Shown in pieces: positions 43,888-53,390 of a stretch of 64,000 nucleotides of DNA (the stretch's first letter is position 1; each line of letters starts with the position of its first letter). The translations under genes were made by a program, and so were the position numbers. Below the pieces are notes generated by a model. The model was given only the letters and a program-made list of their open reading frames with translations, was not told the DNA's origin and searched no databases. The stretch covers positions 1 to 64,000 of the forward strand of contig NZ_WUEH01000004.1 in NCBI RefSeq assembly GCF_010468615.1. The letters are read 5' to 3'. The DNA comes from Pseudodesulfovibrio sp. JC047. GTDB lineage: Bacteria > Desulfobacterota > Desulfovibrionia > Desulfovibrionales > Desulfovibrionaceae.

Positions 43888-43912
43888 GGGTTTGTAAAAA
43901 ACCCACTTTTTT
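43888..43912 (+). terminator. Terminator-like hairpin upstream of fdhA
   Basis: GGGTTT, a 5-nt loop and AAACCC are followed by ACTTTTTT. It may end the fdhE/transposase transcript, end a short RNA, or act as an attenuator in the fdhA leader. Confidence 0.65.
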
Positions 43913-44009
43913 CCCCTGTGTAAGACCCAAGAAGAGTCTCCTTCCTTTGAACTCTGGGCATCAATCCCCCATAAAGGGAATAACGGAATTTAATGGGAGA
44001 GGTCCGCTT

Positions 44010-44240
44010 ATGCGCTTTTCACACAACACTTCGTCGGCTGCGAAGCCCACGCCCCCGATGCCCTTTGCCGGGCTGGGGTTTGGCATGGACGCTGTCCAGA
44101 CTGCGGCGCAGGAAATGATCCTGACACCTCACTGTCATCCTGACAGTTCAGGAACACACCTGCCCACACCGGACACCGTGGTGCAGCCCAATGGCTATGA
44201 ACTCCTCGTGACACTCGGTCGCGAGATTCGCGGGCGATGA
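44010..44240 (+). CDS. Small ORF before fdhA, function unknown
   Basis: A 76-residue frame (MRFSHNTSSAAKP ... VTLGREIRGR) with a GGGAGAGG ribosome site 7 nt upstream, ending 26 bp before fdhA. It has no signal peptide or known motif. Spacing and ribosome site support translation; the product is not recognised. Confidence 0.5.
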   Translation: MRFSHNTSSAAKPTPPMPFAGLGFGMDAVQTAAQEMILTPHCHPDSSGTHLPTPDTVVQPNGYELLVTLGREIRGR

Positions 44241-44266
44241 CCCGCACGCAACTTTTAGGAGGTCGA

Positions 44267-47200
44267 ATGCATACCAATCGAAGGAACTTCCTCAAGCTCT
44301 CCGCTGTCGCGGCCACGGCCACGGCATTTGGCGGTCTCGGGCTTGGCTGTACCGCGAAAACAGCGCCCATGGCTGATCGCGTTGAGGCCATGAAGCCCAA
44401 ATGGAGCAAACAGACAACCACGATCTGCTGTTATTGTGCAGTGGGTTGCGGCCTTGTCGTCAACACGTCCCTCAAGGACAACAGGGCCATCAACGTCGAA
44501 GGTGACCCCGATCATCCCATCAACGAAGGCGCACTCTGTGCCAAGGGCGCATCGATCTGGCAGTTGGCCGAAAACGATCGCCGCCCGGACTCCGTGCTCT
44601 ACAGGGCACCCTATTCCAAAGAGTTCACCAAAGTTTCCCTGAGCTGGGCACTGGAAAAGATCGCCCACAATGTCAAAAAGACTCGTGACGAAACATTCAC
44701 GATCAAAAACGCGAAAGGCCAACTGGTCAATCGCTGCGACGGCATCGCTTCAGTCGGTTCCGCCGCGCTCGACAACGAGGAGTGCTGGGCCTACCAGACT
44801 ATGCTCCGCAGCCTCGGCCTGGTGTATGTGGAACACCAGGCACGTATCTGACACAGCGCAACTGTTGCGGCTCTGGCAGAGTCGTTCGGACGCGGTGCGA
44901 TGACCAATCACTGGATCGATATCCAGAACGCTGATTGTATTCTTATAATGGGCAGTAACGCTGCCGAAAACCATCCCATTTCTTTCAAGTGGGTCACCAG
45001 GGCACAGGAAAAGGGGCAACTCTGATCCATATTGACCCTCGGTTCACCAGGACCTCGGCCAAGTCCGACATGCATGCCAAACTTCGATCCGGCTCTGATA
45101 TTGCCGTTCTCGGTGGCATGATCAAGTACATCCTGGACAAGGATTTGATCTTCAAGGATTACGTGGTGAACTACACCAACGCATCCTTCATCATTGGCGA
45201 TGACTACACCTTCGATGATGGCATCTTTGCCGGATATAATCCCAAAACCAAATCATACGACAAGTCCAAGTGGGCCTTTGCCATGGATGCCGACGGCAAT
45301 CCGAAAAAAGACCCCACACTCAAGGACCCGAAATGCGTCTATCAGATGCTCAAGAAGCACTATGAACGCTATAATCTCGACGAGGTCATGTCCATTTCCG
45401 GCATGGCGAAAAAAGACCTGATCGCGCTGTACGAGACCTATGCGGCCACGAGCGCACCCGACAAGGCCGGAACCATCATGTACGCCATGGGTTGGACACA
45501 GCACTCCGTTGGCGTCCAGAATATCCGTTCCATGGCCATGATCCAGTTGCTGCTTGGAAACATCGGTATTGCCGGTGGTGGCGTCAACGCCCTGCGCGGT
45601 GAAGCCAATGTTCAGGGGTCAACCGACCAATGTCTGCTGTACCACATCCTGCCCGGGTATTTGAAAACACCCAAGGCTGGTCAGGACACACTGGACGCAT
45701 ACAACACCAAATACACCCCGGTTTCCAACGATCCGAAATCAGCCAACTGGTGGCAGAACTATCCCAAATATTCAGCGTCGTTGCTCAAAGCCATGTGGCA
45801 TGACGACACACCTGAAGACGCATATCAGTTCCTGCCCCGCCTGGACTCTGCGTCCGCCGCAGAATATTCTTGGCTGACCATGTTCGACAAGATGGACAAG
45901 GGCCAATTCAAGGGCCTGTTTGCCTGGGGCATGAACCCCGCTTGTTCCGGTGCCAATGCCAACAAGAACCGTCAGGCCATGGGCAAGCTCGACTGGCTGG
46001 TCAATGTCAACATCTTCCCCAACGAAACAGGTTGGTTCTGGGAAGGTCCCGACATGAAACCGGAAGAAATCAAGACTGAAGTCTTCTTCCTTCCCTGCGC
46101 AGTCTCCATTGAAAAGGAAGGCTCCGTCAGTAACTCCGGCCGCTGGATGCAGTGGCGGTACAAAGGACCAGACGCACCGCACGGCCTCAAGCCGGATGGT
46201 GACCTCATGTATGACTTGATGCATGAGATTCAAGATCTGTACAAAAAGGAAGGCGGCGCATACCCCGAGCCGATCACACGACTCACCTGGGACAACATTG
46301 CCACAGACGGTGTATTTGATTCACACAAGACCGCCAAGCTCATCAATGGACACTTTACCCGTGACGTCGAAGTCAAGGGCAAACAGTTCAAAAAGGGTGA
46401 CCAGGTCCCGAGTTTCGCATACCTCCAGGATGACGGCTCGACCGCATCAGGTAACTGGTTGTACTGCAACTCGTACACTGACAAGGGCAACATGGCCGCA
46501 CGTCGCAGTCTGGCCCAGACCCCGGAACAGGCGAAAATCGGTCTGTATCCGAACTTCTCCTGGTGCTGGCCCGTCAACCGACGCATTCTGTATAACCGTG
46601 CGTCCGTGGACCTTCAGGGCAAACCGTATAACCCGAAAAAACCGGTCATCGAATGGAACGGCAAGAAATGGGTGGGAGACATCCCCGATGGCGGTTGGGC
46701 CCCTGGTTCCAAATACGCCTTCATCATGCGCAAACACGGCTTTGGCCAGCTCTATGGTCCAGGCCGCGCGGATGGTCCGTTACCGGAATATTATGAACCG
46801 CTCGAATGCCCGGTCAAGAAGCATCCCTTCTCCGGCACGCTGCATAACCCGACCGCTCTGACCTTCGACACCGAAGAAAAAGCCGTCTGTGATCCCAAGT
46901 ACCCATTCGTTGGCACCACCTATCGTGTCACCGAGCACTGGCAGACGGGTCTGATGACCAGAAACTGCGCATGGCTCACGGAGTGCGAACCCCAGGTGTT
47001 CGTGGAAATGAGCCCGGAACTTGCGGAACTCAGAGGTATTGAAAACGGCGAAAAAGTCATGGTTGACTCGGTCCGTGGCTCCATTTGGGCCAAGGCAATT
47101 GTCACCAAACGACTGGAACCGTTCGAAGTACAGGGGACAACGATCCATCAGGTCGGTCTCCCATGGCACTTTGGCTGGACCTGGCCTAAGGACGGTGGCG

Positions 47201-47292
47201 ATACAGCCAACATCCTGACCCCGTCCGTCGGCGATCCCAACACCGGCATCCCTGAAACCAAGGCCTTTATGGTCAACGTCCGCAAGGCGTAA
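44267..47292 (+). CDS. fdhA: Selenocysteine-containing formate dehydrogenase, catalytic subunit (with apparent frameshift)
   Basis: Catalytic subunit of a periplasmic W/Mo formate dehydrogenase (about 1007 residues if read whole). It starts at 44267 after AGGAGG. Seen: Tat leader RRNFLKL; [4Fe-4S] motif CCYCAVGC ... CAKG; in-frame UGA at 44849-44851 in the context HQARI-U-HSATVAALAESFGRGAM, the conserved Sec site. After Sec the frame runs on to 45013 but then needs a -1 shift in AAAAGGGGC (45009-45017) to continue into GATLIHIDPRFTRTSAK and the rest (45016-47292). So either one G is missing (mutation or sequence error) or a slip occurs. The C-terminal MGD-binding domain (TYRVTEHWQTG) is intact. 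The enzyme oxidises formate for respiration together with FdhB. Confidence 0.88.
44849..44869 (+). other. Selenocysteine UGA codon with a downstream hairpin (candidate SECIS)
   Basis: UGA at 44849-44851 is followed 5 nt later by CGCAA-CTG-TTGCG (44857-44869), a 5-bp stem with a 3-nt loop. Bacterial SECIS elements lie directly after UGA; the stem here is small, so its extent needs folding. The protein context is decisive for Sec. Confidence 0.7.
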
Positions 47293-47306
47293 AGGAGGAA
47301 TGACAC

Positions 47307-48035
47307 ATGAGTAAAACATTCTTCATCGACCTGACCAAATGTACGGCCTGCCGTGGTTGCCAGGTTGCCTGTAAGCAATGGAAAAAACTGCCCGCCGAGA
47401 AAACGGAAAACTGGGGTTCCCACCAGAATCCCAAGGACCTGTCCGGCACAACGCTGAAACTCGTCCGCTTCGAAGAAGTTGGCGAAGGCCCTGATCTGCA
47501 ATGGCTGTTCTTCCCGGAACAGTGCCGTCACTGCATTGAACCGCCATGCATGGACGCCATGACCATTCCCGGCTCCATCATCCATGATGAGGAAACCGGT
47601 GCCGTCGTCTACACGGAGCTTACGGCCTTGGAACCAGACAAGGATGCCTTCAGCATGTCCTGTCCCTATGACATTCCTCGCGTCAACGAGGAAACCGGAC
47701 AGGTGGTCAAATGCGACATGTGCATCGACCGCGTCAAGGCCGGCATGTTGCCCGCCTGTGTCCAGACCTGTCCAACAGGAGCCATGAACTTCGGTGACCG
47801 TGAAGACATGCTCGCCCTGGCCGACAAACGGCTGGCCGAGGCACTCAAGAAGTACCCGGATGCCGAACTTGTCGATGTCGACAGCGTGCGCGTCATCTAT
47901 TTGGTGGAGACCGACCCGGATAGCTATTACGAGTCCCTGTCTTCCGATGCGTCGTCCACTCAGGAGAAAGGCCCCATGTCCAGGAAACAATTCCTGGCCC
48001 AACTGGCCAGCCCGCTCAAACGGATGAACGGATAA
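47307..48035 (+). CDS. fdhB: Formate dehydrogenase iron-sulfur subunit FdhB
   Basis: A 242-residue ferredoxin-type subunit with four Cys clusters: CTACRGCQVAC, CRHCIEPPC, C...CDMCIDRVKAGMLPAC and CVQTCPTGA. It carries electrons from FdhA to periplasmic cytochrome c3. It has no signal peptide, as expected when it is co-exported with the Tat-tagged FdhA. AAAGGAGGAA precedes the start, 14 bp after fdhA. The C-terminus (about 200-242) is Ser-rich and variable. Confidence 0.93.
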   Translation: MSKTFFIDLTKCTACRGCQVACKQWKKLPAEKTENWGSHQNPKDLSGTTLKLVRFEEVGEGPDLQWLFFPEQCRHCIEPPCMDAMTIPGSIIHDEETGAVVYTELTALEPDKDAFSMSCPYDIPRVNEETGQVVKCDMCIDRVKAGMLPACVQTCPTGAMNFGDREDMLALADKRLAEALKKYPDAELVDVDSVRVIYLVETDPDSYYESLSSDASSTQEKGPMSRKQFLAQLASPLKRMNG

Positions 48036-48046
48036 CGACAAACCTC

Positions 48047-48081
48047 CCCGGCGCGGATCACCCATCCGCGCCGGGCTTTTC
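48047..48081 (+). terminator. Terminator after fdhAB
   Basis: A perfect 12-bp GC-rich stem (CCCGGCGCGGAT ... ATCCGCGCCGGG) with a 5-nt loop is followed by CTTTTC. Confidence 0.92.
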
Positions 48082-48119
48082 TCATGAAGAACACCTCCGT
48101 ACACGGTGCCGATCGGACC

Positions 48120-48135
48120 CGGCACGTCATGTGCG
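48120..48135 (+). promoter_or_regulatory. Weak sigma-54-like element upstream of the binding-protein/kinase operon
   Basis: CGGCACGTCATGTGCG keeps GG-N10-GC spacing and the GGCACG -24 core but has GTGC in place of TTGC. It lies about 170 bp upstream of 48303. Confidence 0.28.
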
Positions 48136-48302
48136 GAGTCTTTCAGGCCCCGACGCTCTCCGTGCGCCGGGGCCGCCTTGCACAGGACAATGCTGACAGA
48201 TGCAGTATCGTTGGGTTATGAGGATTTCTTGTGTTTTCAAAGCCAACTCAGTAACACTCAATGTCACGACATCGTTAGACGCATCGAGCACGGAGCGAAA
48301 CC

Positions 48303-49535
48303 ATGCGAATTCGACCATGGACATTCATATTTTTCAGTCTGTCGCTGCTTGTCAGTTTGGGGGCATGTACCTCTGACAACGACGCAGCCACTCACGGTTC
48401 CCTTTCGCCCGGTGTCACGGACACGAAAATCATTCTCGGTTCATCGCTCGCCCTCACTGGTCATGCGGGATACCTCGGCACCCAGACCCTTCGCGGGGCA
48501 CAGGCCTATATCCGACACGTCAACGCCAAGGGTGGCATCCATGGCCGGACCATCGAGATCATGGCGGTGGACGACTCATACGATCCGCCCAAATGCCTCG
48601 CCAATACGCAACATTTCATTATCAACAACGAAGTATTTGCCCTGTTCTGCTATGTGGGAACGCCAACCACGGTCAAGGCGCTCCCTCTGGTCGAAGAAGC
48701 GCGTATCCCACTCGTGGGCATGTTCACCGGAGCCAATGCCCTTCGCCAGCCCTTCAACCGCTATGTGGTCAACATCCGGGCGTCCTATTATCAAGAAACC
48801 AAAGATGCCGTGCGCCACATGGTCAAGGACTTGGGCTTGCGGAAAATCGCGGTTTTCTATCAATATGACACCTACGGATTCGACGGATTGATCGGGACCG
48901 AACTCGCACTCAAGGAATTCAACATGGAACCCGTGGCCCGAGGATGGTACATCCGGGGAACCGAGGATATTGACGAAGGATTGGACCGCATCCGCGCATC
49001 CGACGCCGAAGCCGTGGTCATGGTCGGCACCTATGACGCGTGTGCCCGATTCATCAACCGGGCCTGGGAACAAGACTACACCCCGGCCTTTTACACGGTC
49101 TCCTTTGTGGGAGCCGAAGAGCTGGCCCGCCGTATCAAGACGGATATGCCGGTCAAGGTTCTGATGTCTCAAGTGGTCCCCGCACCGATTACCGATCCGG
49201 AAACCGACTCGGACACCGTCAATGAATACGTCTCATTCCTGAAAGAATATTTTCCTGACGACACCCCCAGTTTCGTGGGGCTGGAGGGATTCTTCAATGC
49301 CCGTATCGTGGTGGAAGGACTACGCTTGGCCGGAAGGGATCTCACCCGGGAAAAATTCATCAACGCCATCGAATCCATCCGCAACTTTCCGCTTGGCCCG
49401 GGCATGTCCATCACCTACGGACCGAACGACCGGCAGGGACTTGAGGCCATTCACTTCACCCGACTGCAAAACGGTCGATTCGTGCCCTTTTACGACTGGG
49501 TCGGGCTACGACGCGAGCTGGAGGCCAAACCATGA
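48303..49535 (+). CDS. Solute-binding lipoprotein of the LivJ type, linked to a kinase
   Basis: A 410-residue type I periplasmic binding protein with a lipoprotein signal (SLGAC, Cys at about 22) and the fold of branched-chain amino-acid binding proteins (GSSLALTGHAGYLGTQTLRGAQAYI). No transporter permease or ATPase follows. Instead the gene overlaps a histidine kinase by 4 bp, so it probably presents a ligand to that kinase. Ligand unknown. Confidence 0.85.
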   Translation: MRIRPWTFIFFSLSLLVSLGACTSDNDAATHGSLSPGVTDTKIILGSSLALTGHAGYLGTQTLRGAQAYIRHVNAKGGIHGRTIEIMAVDDSYDPPKCLANTQHFIINNEVFALFCYVGTPTTVKALPLVEEARIPLVGMFTGANALRQPFNRYVVNIRASYYQETKDAVRHMVKDLGLRKIAVFYQYDTYGFDGLIGTELALKEFNMEPVARGWYIRGTEDIDEGLDRIRASDAEAVVMVGTYDACARFINRAWEQDYTPAFYTVSFVGAEELARRIKTDMPVKVLMSQVVPAPITDPETDSDTVNEYVSFLKEYFPDDTPSFVGLEGFFNARIVVEGLRLAGRDLTREKFINAIESIRNFPLGPGMSITYGPNDRQGLEAIHFTRLQNGRFVPFYDWVGLRRELEAKP

Positions 49536-51547
49536 CCATGGTCCAAAAATTGGCGACCCGGTTCGATACCATCGGCCTGCGAGAAAAGCTCCTTTTTTCC
49601 ATGCTCGCGGCCATCATGTTCATTTCCGTGACCATTGCCCTGGTGTCCCGATACATTCTGGTCAGTTCCCTGACCCACGAGTTGGAAATGCGCGGATTTG
49701 CCATCGCCCATTCCGTGGCGGAACGCGGTGGTTCCTATCTGCTGGACAACGACATTCCCAAACTTCTGGCCCTGATTTTTGACGAACGGCGCCTTCGCCA
49801 GCGCAAGAATCTGGTGGCATACATTTTCATTGAAGACTTGGACGGCAAGATTCTGGCCCACACCCTGACCCGAAAACTCCCAAGCTCACTCCGAGGGAAT
49901 CCCCTTCCGACCAACAAACACGATTCCATCAAACGGCTCGATCTTGAAGGGCAGGAAGTCTATGATCTGGCCGCAGCCATCAATGAGGGGCTGTATCGAA
50001 TCGGCACGGTCCACGTCGGGCTGAACAAAAGCCACATTGACGCCCTGGTTGACAAACTCCGTGTCGCCTTTCTCGGTTTCATTTCCGCAGTCGTCCTGAT
50101 CACCATGTTCCTCAGCTCGTGGCTGTCCAAATACATCACCAAACCCATCTCTGACCTGACACAGCTCTCGGACGAGATCAGCCGAGGGAATTTCGATGTG
50201 CCGCACCACCTTGTGCCGGATGAAGACTGGGATACTTCGCGGTGCCCGGCCTTTACCAATACAGACCTCCCCTGCTGGCATTTTGACCAATCCCGAAGTG
50301 GAGAACGACCGGGCGAAGTTCATCGAAAATGTGCGGACTGCGCCTTTTACCGCAAGCACAGCCGAGGCGATGAAGTGGTTCAGCTCGGCGACTCGTTCCG
50401 AAACATGGTCTGGTCCATCAAGCTCTATCGACGGCGTTTGCGCGAGTCAGAAGAAAAATACCGGTCCCTGTTCGACTCCGGCCCGGACCCCATCTTTGTC
50501 GTGGAATGCGATTCCGGCATCATCAAGGACGCCAACCCCAGGACATTCGAACTCTACGGGTATTCCAAGGACGAACTGATCGGCCAGCGTTTCCTGAAAC
50601 TCAGTCCTGACCACAACGAAGGGTGTCTGGAATACTTCACAGAAGGTGGCGGCGGGTGTATCTACTTTCCGAAACTGCTTCATTACAAAAAAGGCGGCGA
50701 ACCGTTTTTCGTGAACATGCACGCCTGCCCCATTTCCTATCGAGGACGACACGCCATCATCATCGCGGTCACGGACATCACTGAACTCATTGAAAAAGAT
50801 GCCCAACTCATTCAGGCAGGAAAAATGAAATCACTGGGCGAGATGTCCGCCGGAGTGGCACACGAGGTCAATCAACCCCTCAACGCCATCAAAATGGGCA
50901 GTGAATTCCTCTCCATGATGGAAGAAGAAGGAACCGAAGTCCCCCGCGAGCAATTCCTGCAAGTTGTCCGGGAAATTTCCACCCAAGTGGATCGGGCCGC
51001 CGAGATCATCAATACGCTTCGATCGTTTAGCCGCAAGTCTGATCTGATCGAAGAACACGTCAATCTCAACCAGACCGTCAACGCGGTGCTGTCCATCCTG
51101 CGACGCCAGTTCGAACTGGACAACATCCGATTCATTCTCAATCTGGACCGGACACTGCCCCCCGTATTGGCCCATTCCAACAGGCTGCAACAGGTCATTT
51201 TCAATCTGGTGACCAATGCCAAGGACGCACTGAACGACATTTCCTCTCCGGCTGACGGCGACGAGCACCGGTGTATCTTCATCCGCACAGGATCAACAGA
51301 CGCCAGTGTCTATGCCGAAGTGGAAGATACCGGTTCCGGCATTGACGAAAAAGACAAACGCAAGATTTTCGAACCGTTTTTCACCACCAAAGAAGCCGGA
51401 CAAGGCATGGGCCTTGGCCTGGCCATCACATATGGTATTGTCCGTGACTATGGCGGCCATATCCACATTGACAGTGAACGCGGCAAGGGCACGATTTTCC
51501 GCATGGAATTTCCGATTGCCAGCACGCGAGGAGACACCAAGGCATGA
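49532..51547 (+). CDS. Sensor histidine kinase with a Cys-rich insert after HAMP
   Basis: A 671-residue membrane kinase: N-terminal helix (about 20-42), periplasmic domain (about 43-175), second helix (about 178-198), HAMP, then an insert (about 230-275) with CPAF ... LPCWHF ... KCADCAFY, four Cys that could bind metal, Fe-S or form disulfides. A PAS domain (about 310-430) is followed by HisKA with MSAGVAHEVNQPLNAIKMG and HATPase with DTGSGIDEKD and GMGLGLAIT. It overlaps the upstream binding-protein gene and the downstream response regulator by 4 bp each: a three-gene sensing unit. Confidence 0.88.
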   Translation: MTMVQKLATRFDTIGLREKLLFSMLAAIMFISVTIALVSRYILVSSLTHELEMRGFAIAHSVAERGGSYLLDNDIPKLLALIFDERRLRQRKNLVAYIFIEDLDGKILAHTLTRKLPSSLRGNPLPTNKHDSIKRLDLEGQEVYDLAAAINEGLYRIGTVHVGLNKSHIDALVDKLRVAFLGFISAVVLITMFLSSWLSKYITKPISDLTQLSDEISRGNFDVPHHLVPDEDWDTSRCPAFTNTDLPCWHFDQSRSGERPGEVHRKCADCAFYRKHSRGDEVVQLGDSFRNMVWSIKLYRRRLRESEEKYRSLFDSGPDPIFVVECDSGIIKDANPRTFELYGYSKDELIGQRFLKLSPDHNEGCLEYFTEGGGGCIYFPKLLHYKKGGEPFFVNMHACPISYRGRHAIIIAVTDITELIEKDAQLIQAGKMKSLGEMSAGVAHEVNQPLNAIKMGSEFLSMMEEEGTEVPREQFLQVVREISTQVDRAAEIINTLRSFSRKSDLIEEHVNLNQTVNAVLSILRRQFELDNIRFILNLDRTLPPVLAHSNRLQQVIFNLVTNAKDALNDISSPADGDEHRCIFIRTGSTDASVYAEVEDTGSGIDEKDKRKIFEPFFTTKEAGQGMGLGLAITYGIVRDYGGHIHIDSERGKGTIFRMEFPIASTRGDTKA

Positions 51548-52260
51548 GAGAAAAAGTACTGGTCATAGATGACGAACAACCGACCCTGAAAATGTTCACG
51601 CTCCTCCTTTCCGCGTATGGCTACGACGTACTCACCGCGGAAAACGGACAGGAGGGAGTCTCGATCTTCGAAAAGGAACGTCCGGGACTGGTGATGACGG
51701 ACATCAAGATGCCCATCATGGATGGTATTGAAGCACTCAAGGCCATAAAGAAGCTCAACCCGCACACGGAAGTCATCGTCATCACGGGTCACGGCGACAT
51801 GGACTTGGCGATTCAGGCCCTCAATCTCGATGCGACCGACTTCATCAACAAACCGTTACAACGGGAAGCATTGGAAAAAGCCCTGACCCGGGCCAGTGAG
51901 CGGCTCGCCCTCACCAAAAATGAAGAAAGCCTGATCTCATTTTCCGAGCTTCCGGAAGCCGTTGTGATCGGGGTTCGAGGCAACGTATCCACCCATACTA
52001 TTCCATATCTGGCCGACGCCCTGACCAAGGGGAAAGAATTCGAAAAGCCGGTCACCCTCATCGATTTCGAAGAAAACGCCTCCATCAACGGAGCCGGAAT
52101 CACCGGTTTGGCGGAGCTGCTCAAGGAAAACAAGGCCCAAGGCAAACGTATTGTACTAGCGGGTCTGTCCAGCAATTTCAAATCGGTCTTTGAAACCGTG
52201 GGAATCACCCGGTACGCCGAGCTGTTTGACAGCAGGGACGAAGCCTTGACCGCCCAGTAA
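51544..52260 (+). CDS. Response regulator with C-terminal STAS-like domain
   Basis: A 238-residue protein: receiver domain (1-125, DDE acidic pocket and phosphorylated Asp about 53 in LVMTDIKMPIMDG) and a C-terminal STAS-type part (about 138-238: VVIGVRGNVSTHTIPYLADAL, LIDFEENASINGAGITGLAELL), as in anti-anti-sigma factors. Output is therefore by protein partner binding rather than DNA binding. It overlaps the kinase gene by 4 bp. Its 3' end overlaps the convergent peroxiredoxin-like gene by 105 bp. Confidence 0.85.
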   Translation: MREKVLVIDDEQPTLKMFTLLLSAYGYDVLTAENGQEGVSIFEKERPGLVMTDIKMPIMDGIEALKAIKKLNPHTEVIVITGHGDMDLAIQALNLDATDFINKPLQREALEKALTRASERLALTKNEESLISFSELPEAVVIGVRGNVSTHTIPYLADALTKGKEFEKPVTLIDFEENASINGAGITGLAELLKENKAQGKRIVLAGLSSNFKSVFETVGITRYAELFDSRDEALTAQ

Positions 52261-52863
52261 GCACTCCTTGGCGTTCACGGCTTCCAGTGCCTTGACCAGC
52301 ATTCCCAGATCAGGCCGTTTATTGATGTCTTCCACATGAATGAACCGGATCACGCCCTTGGTATCGACGATGAATACTGCGCGCTCGGCCACACCGTCTG
52401 ACCGCAAAATGCCATAGGCCGAAGCCACGTTTCCATGTGGCCAGAAGTCGGACACAACCGGAAAATTCAAACCGCCCATGGCGTCAACCCACGCTTTCTG
52501 TGTCGGCGTGTTATCGACGGTAATTCCAATCAACTCCGCATTGTTGGCCTTAAACAGATCAATGGCCAGCCGATAGCCCGGCCACTGGTCGGAGCACACC
52601 GGTGTCCACGCAGCCGGGACAAAGGTCAGCACCACGTTCCGGCTCCCACGATAGTCGCTCAGCCGAACGGGCGTTCCCGCAATGGACGGCAATTCGAAAT
52701 CAGGTGCCACATCTCCCACGGCGACCTGAAGCACGGAATCTCTGGGCTGCAACATCCCTGTCGAATAGGTGGTCATCTCCGCCGCAACAGCAGGCGAAAA
52801 GAGCAATAGACCGACACACAGCCCCAAAACACCAGTTATGATCCAGCACTGTCCTCGCATCAT
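52156..52863 (-). CDS. Exported peroxiredoxin-like protein (AhpC/TSA family)
   Basis: A 235-residue thioredoxin-fold protein with an N-terminal signal peptide (cleavage near VAAEMT) and the peroxiredoxin active site FVPAAWTPVCSDQ, with Cys about residue 90 in place of the usual TFVC. A second Cys occurs at AKECLLGG. Probable role: peroxide reduction or thiol defence in the periplasm. The ATG at 52863 overlaps the stop of the upstream thioredoxin-like gene. Confidence 0.8.
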   Translation of the reverse strand: MMRGQCWIITGVLGLCVGLLLFSPAVAAEMTTYSTGMLQPRDSVLQVAVGDVAPDFELPSIAGTPVRLSDYRGSRNVVLTFVPAAWTPVCSDQWPGYRLAIDLFKANNAELIGITVDNTPTQKAWVDAMGGLNFPVVSDFWPHGNVASAYGILRSDGVAERAVFIVDTKGVIRFIHVEDINKRPDLGMLVKALEAVNAKECLLGGQGFVPAVKQLGVPGDSHGFKDRFEIAGQTR

Positions 52864-53390
52864 TGTTCAAGCGCCTCCATGATCGCCTTGAGCACGCCAT
52901 CCGTCTCCTTGAGTTCTCCTTCCTGAAAAAACAGAAGACGACGGCCCTGCCGCAAATCAACCAGATAGAATGACGGTGTCCCCACTTCTCCGACCGCCTT
53001 GTGATGGACATACTGCACGTCGGGTACAAGCGGAAAGGACACCGAAAATTTCTTGCGATAAAATTCGACTTCATACGCGGAATTGCCCGCGCCTATGCCA
53101 AGCATCTTGACCCGGGAATCCAGTTTCTTTTCAGCCAGCGTCGCATACAGGGTATTCACCAAGGGAGCGTCCCGCTGGCAAATGGGACAATACATACTAT
53201 ACACTTCGATCAACACCAGCTCCGCCGAAATGTCCGACAGAGAAAAATCATTGGCCGCGACACCAAGGTACTGCCGGTGCGCCGAAGTCAATTGTCCGGT
53301 CATGGCCAAATCTGGAAACACTGCTGCGGCGAATACGGGCGATGCACACAACAGGATACACGCCACAATAAAAACACCTCTTTTTTTCAT
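52860..53390 (-). CDS. Exported thioredoxin-like protein with CPIC motif
   Basis: A 176-residue protein with a signal peptide (cleavage near VFAAAV) and a thioredoxin fold with the active site YSMYCPICQRDAP (CxxC, about residues 68-71) and a cis-Pro motif VGTPSFYLV. It overlaps the following peroxiredoxin-like gene by 4 bp, so the two probably form a periplasmic redox pair. Confidence 0.82.
   Translation of the reverse strand: MKKRGVFIVACILLCASPVFAAAVFPDLAMTGQLTSAHRQYLGVAANDFSLSDISAELVLIEVYSMYCPICQRDAPLVNTLYATLAEKKLDSRVKMLGIGAGNSAYEVEFYRKKFSVSFPLVPDVQYVHHKAVGEVGTPSFYLVDLRQGRRLLFFQEGELKETDGVLKAIMEALEQ

Larger units (their letters stand above)
43619..44009. other. Intergenic region upstream of the small ORF and fdhA
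   Basis: A 391-bp non-coding stretch. Seen in it: a TTATGTC-N6-GACATAA palindrome (43847-43866) and a terminator-like hairpin (43888-43912). Nothing else is recognised. Confidence 0.6.

Noticed and set aside
44096-44115. Sigma-54 promoter before fdhA
   Set aside because: A TGGCATGGAC start is present, but no -12 element follows at the right spacing, and it lies inside the small ORF.
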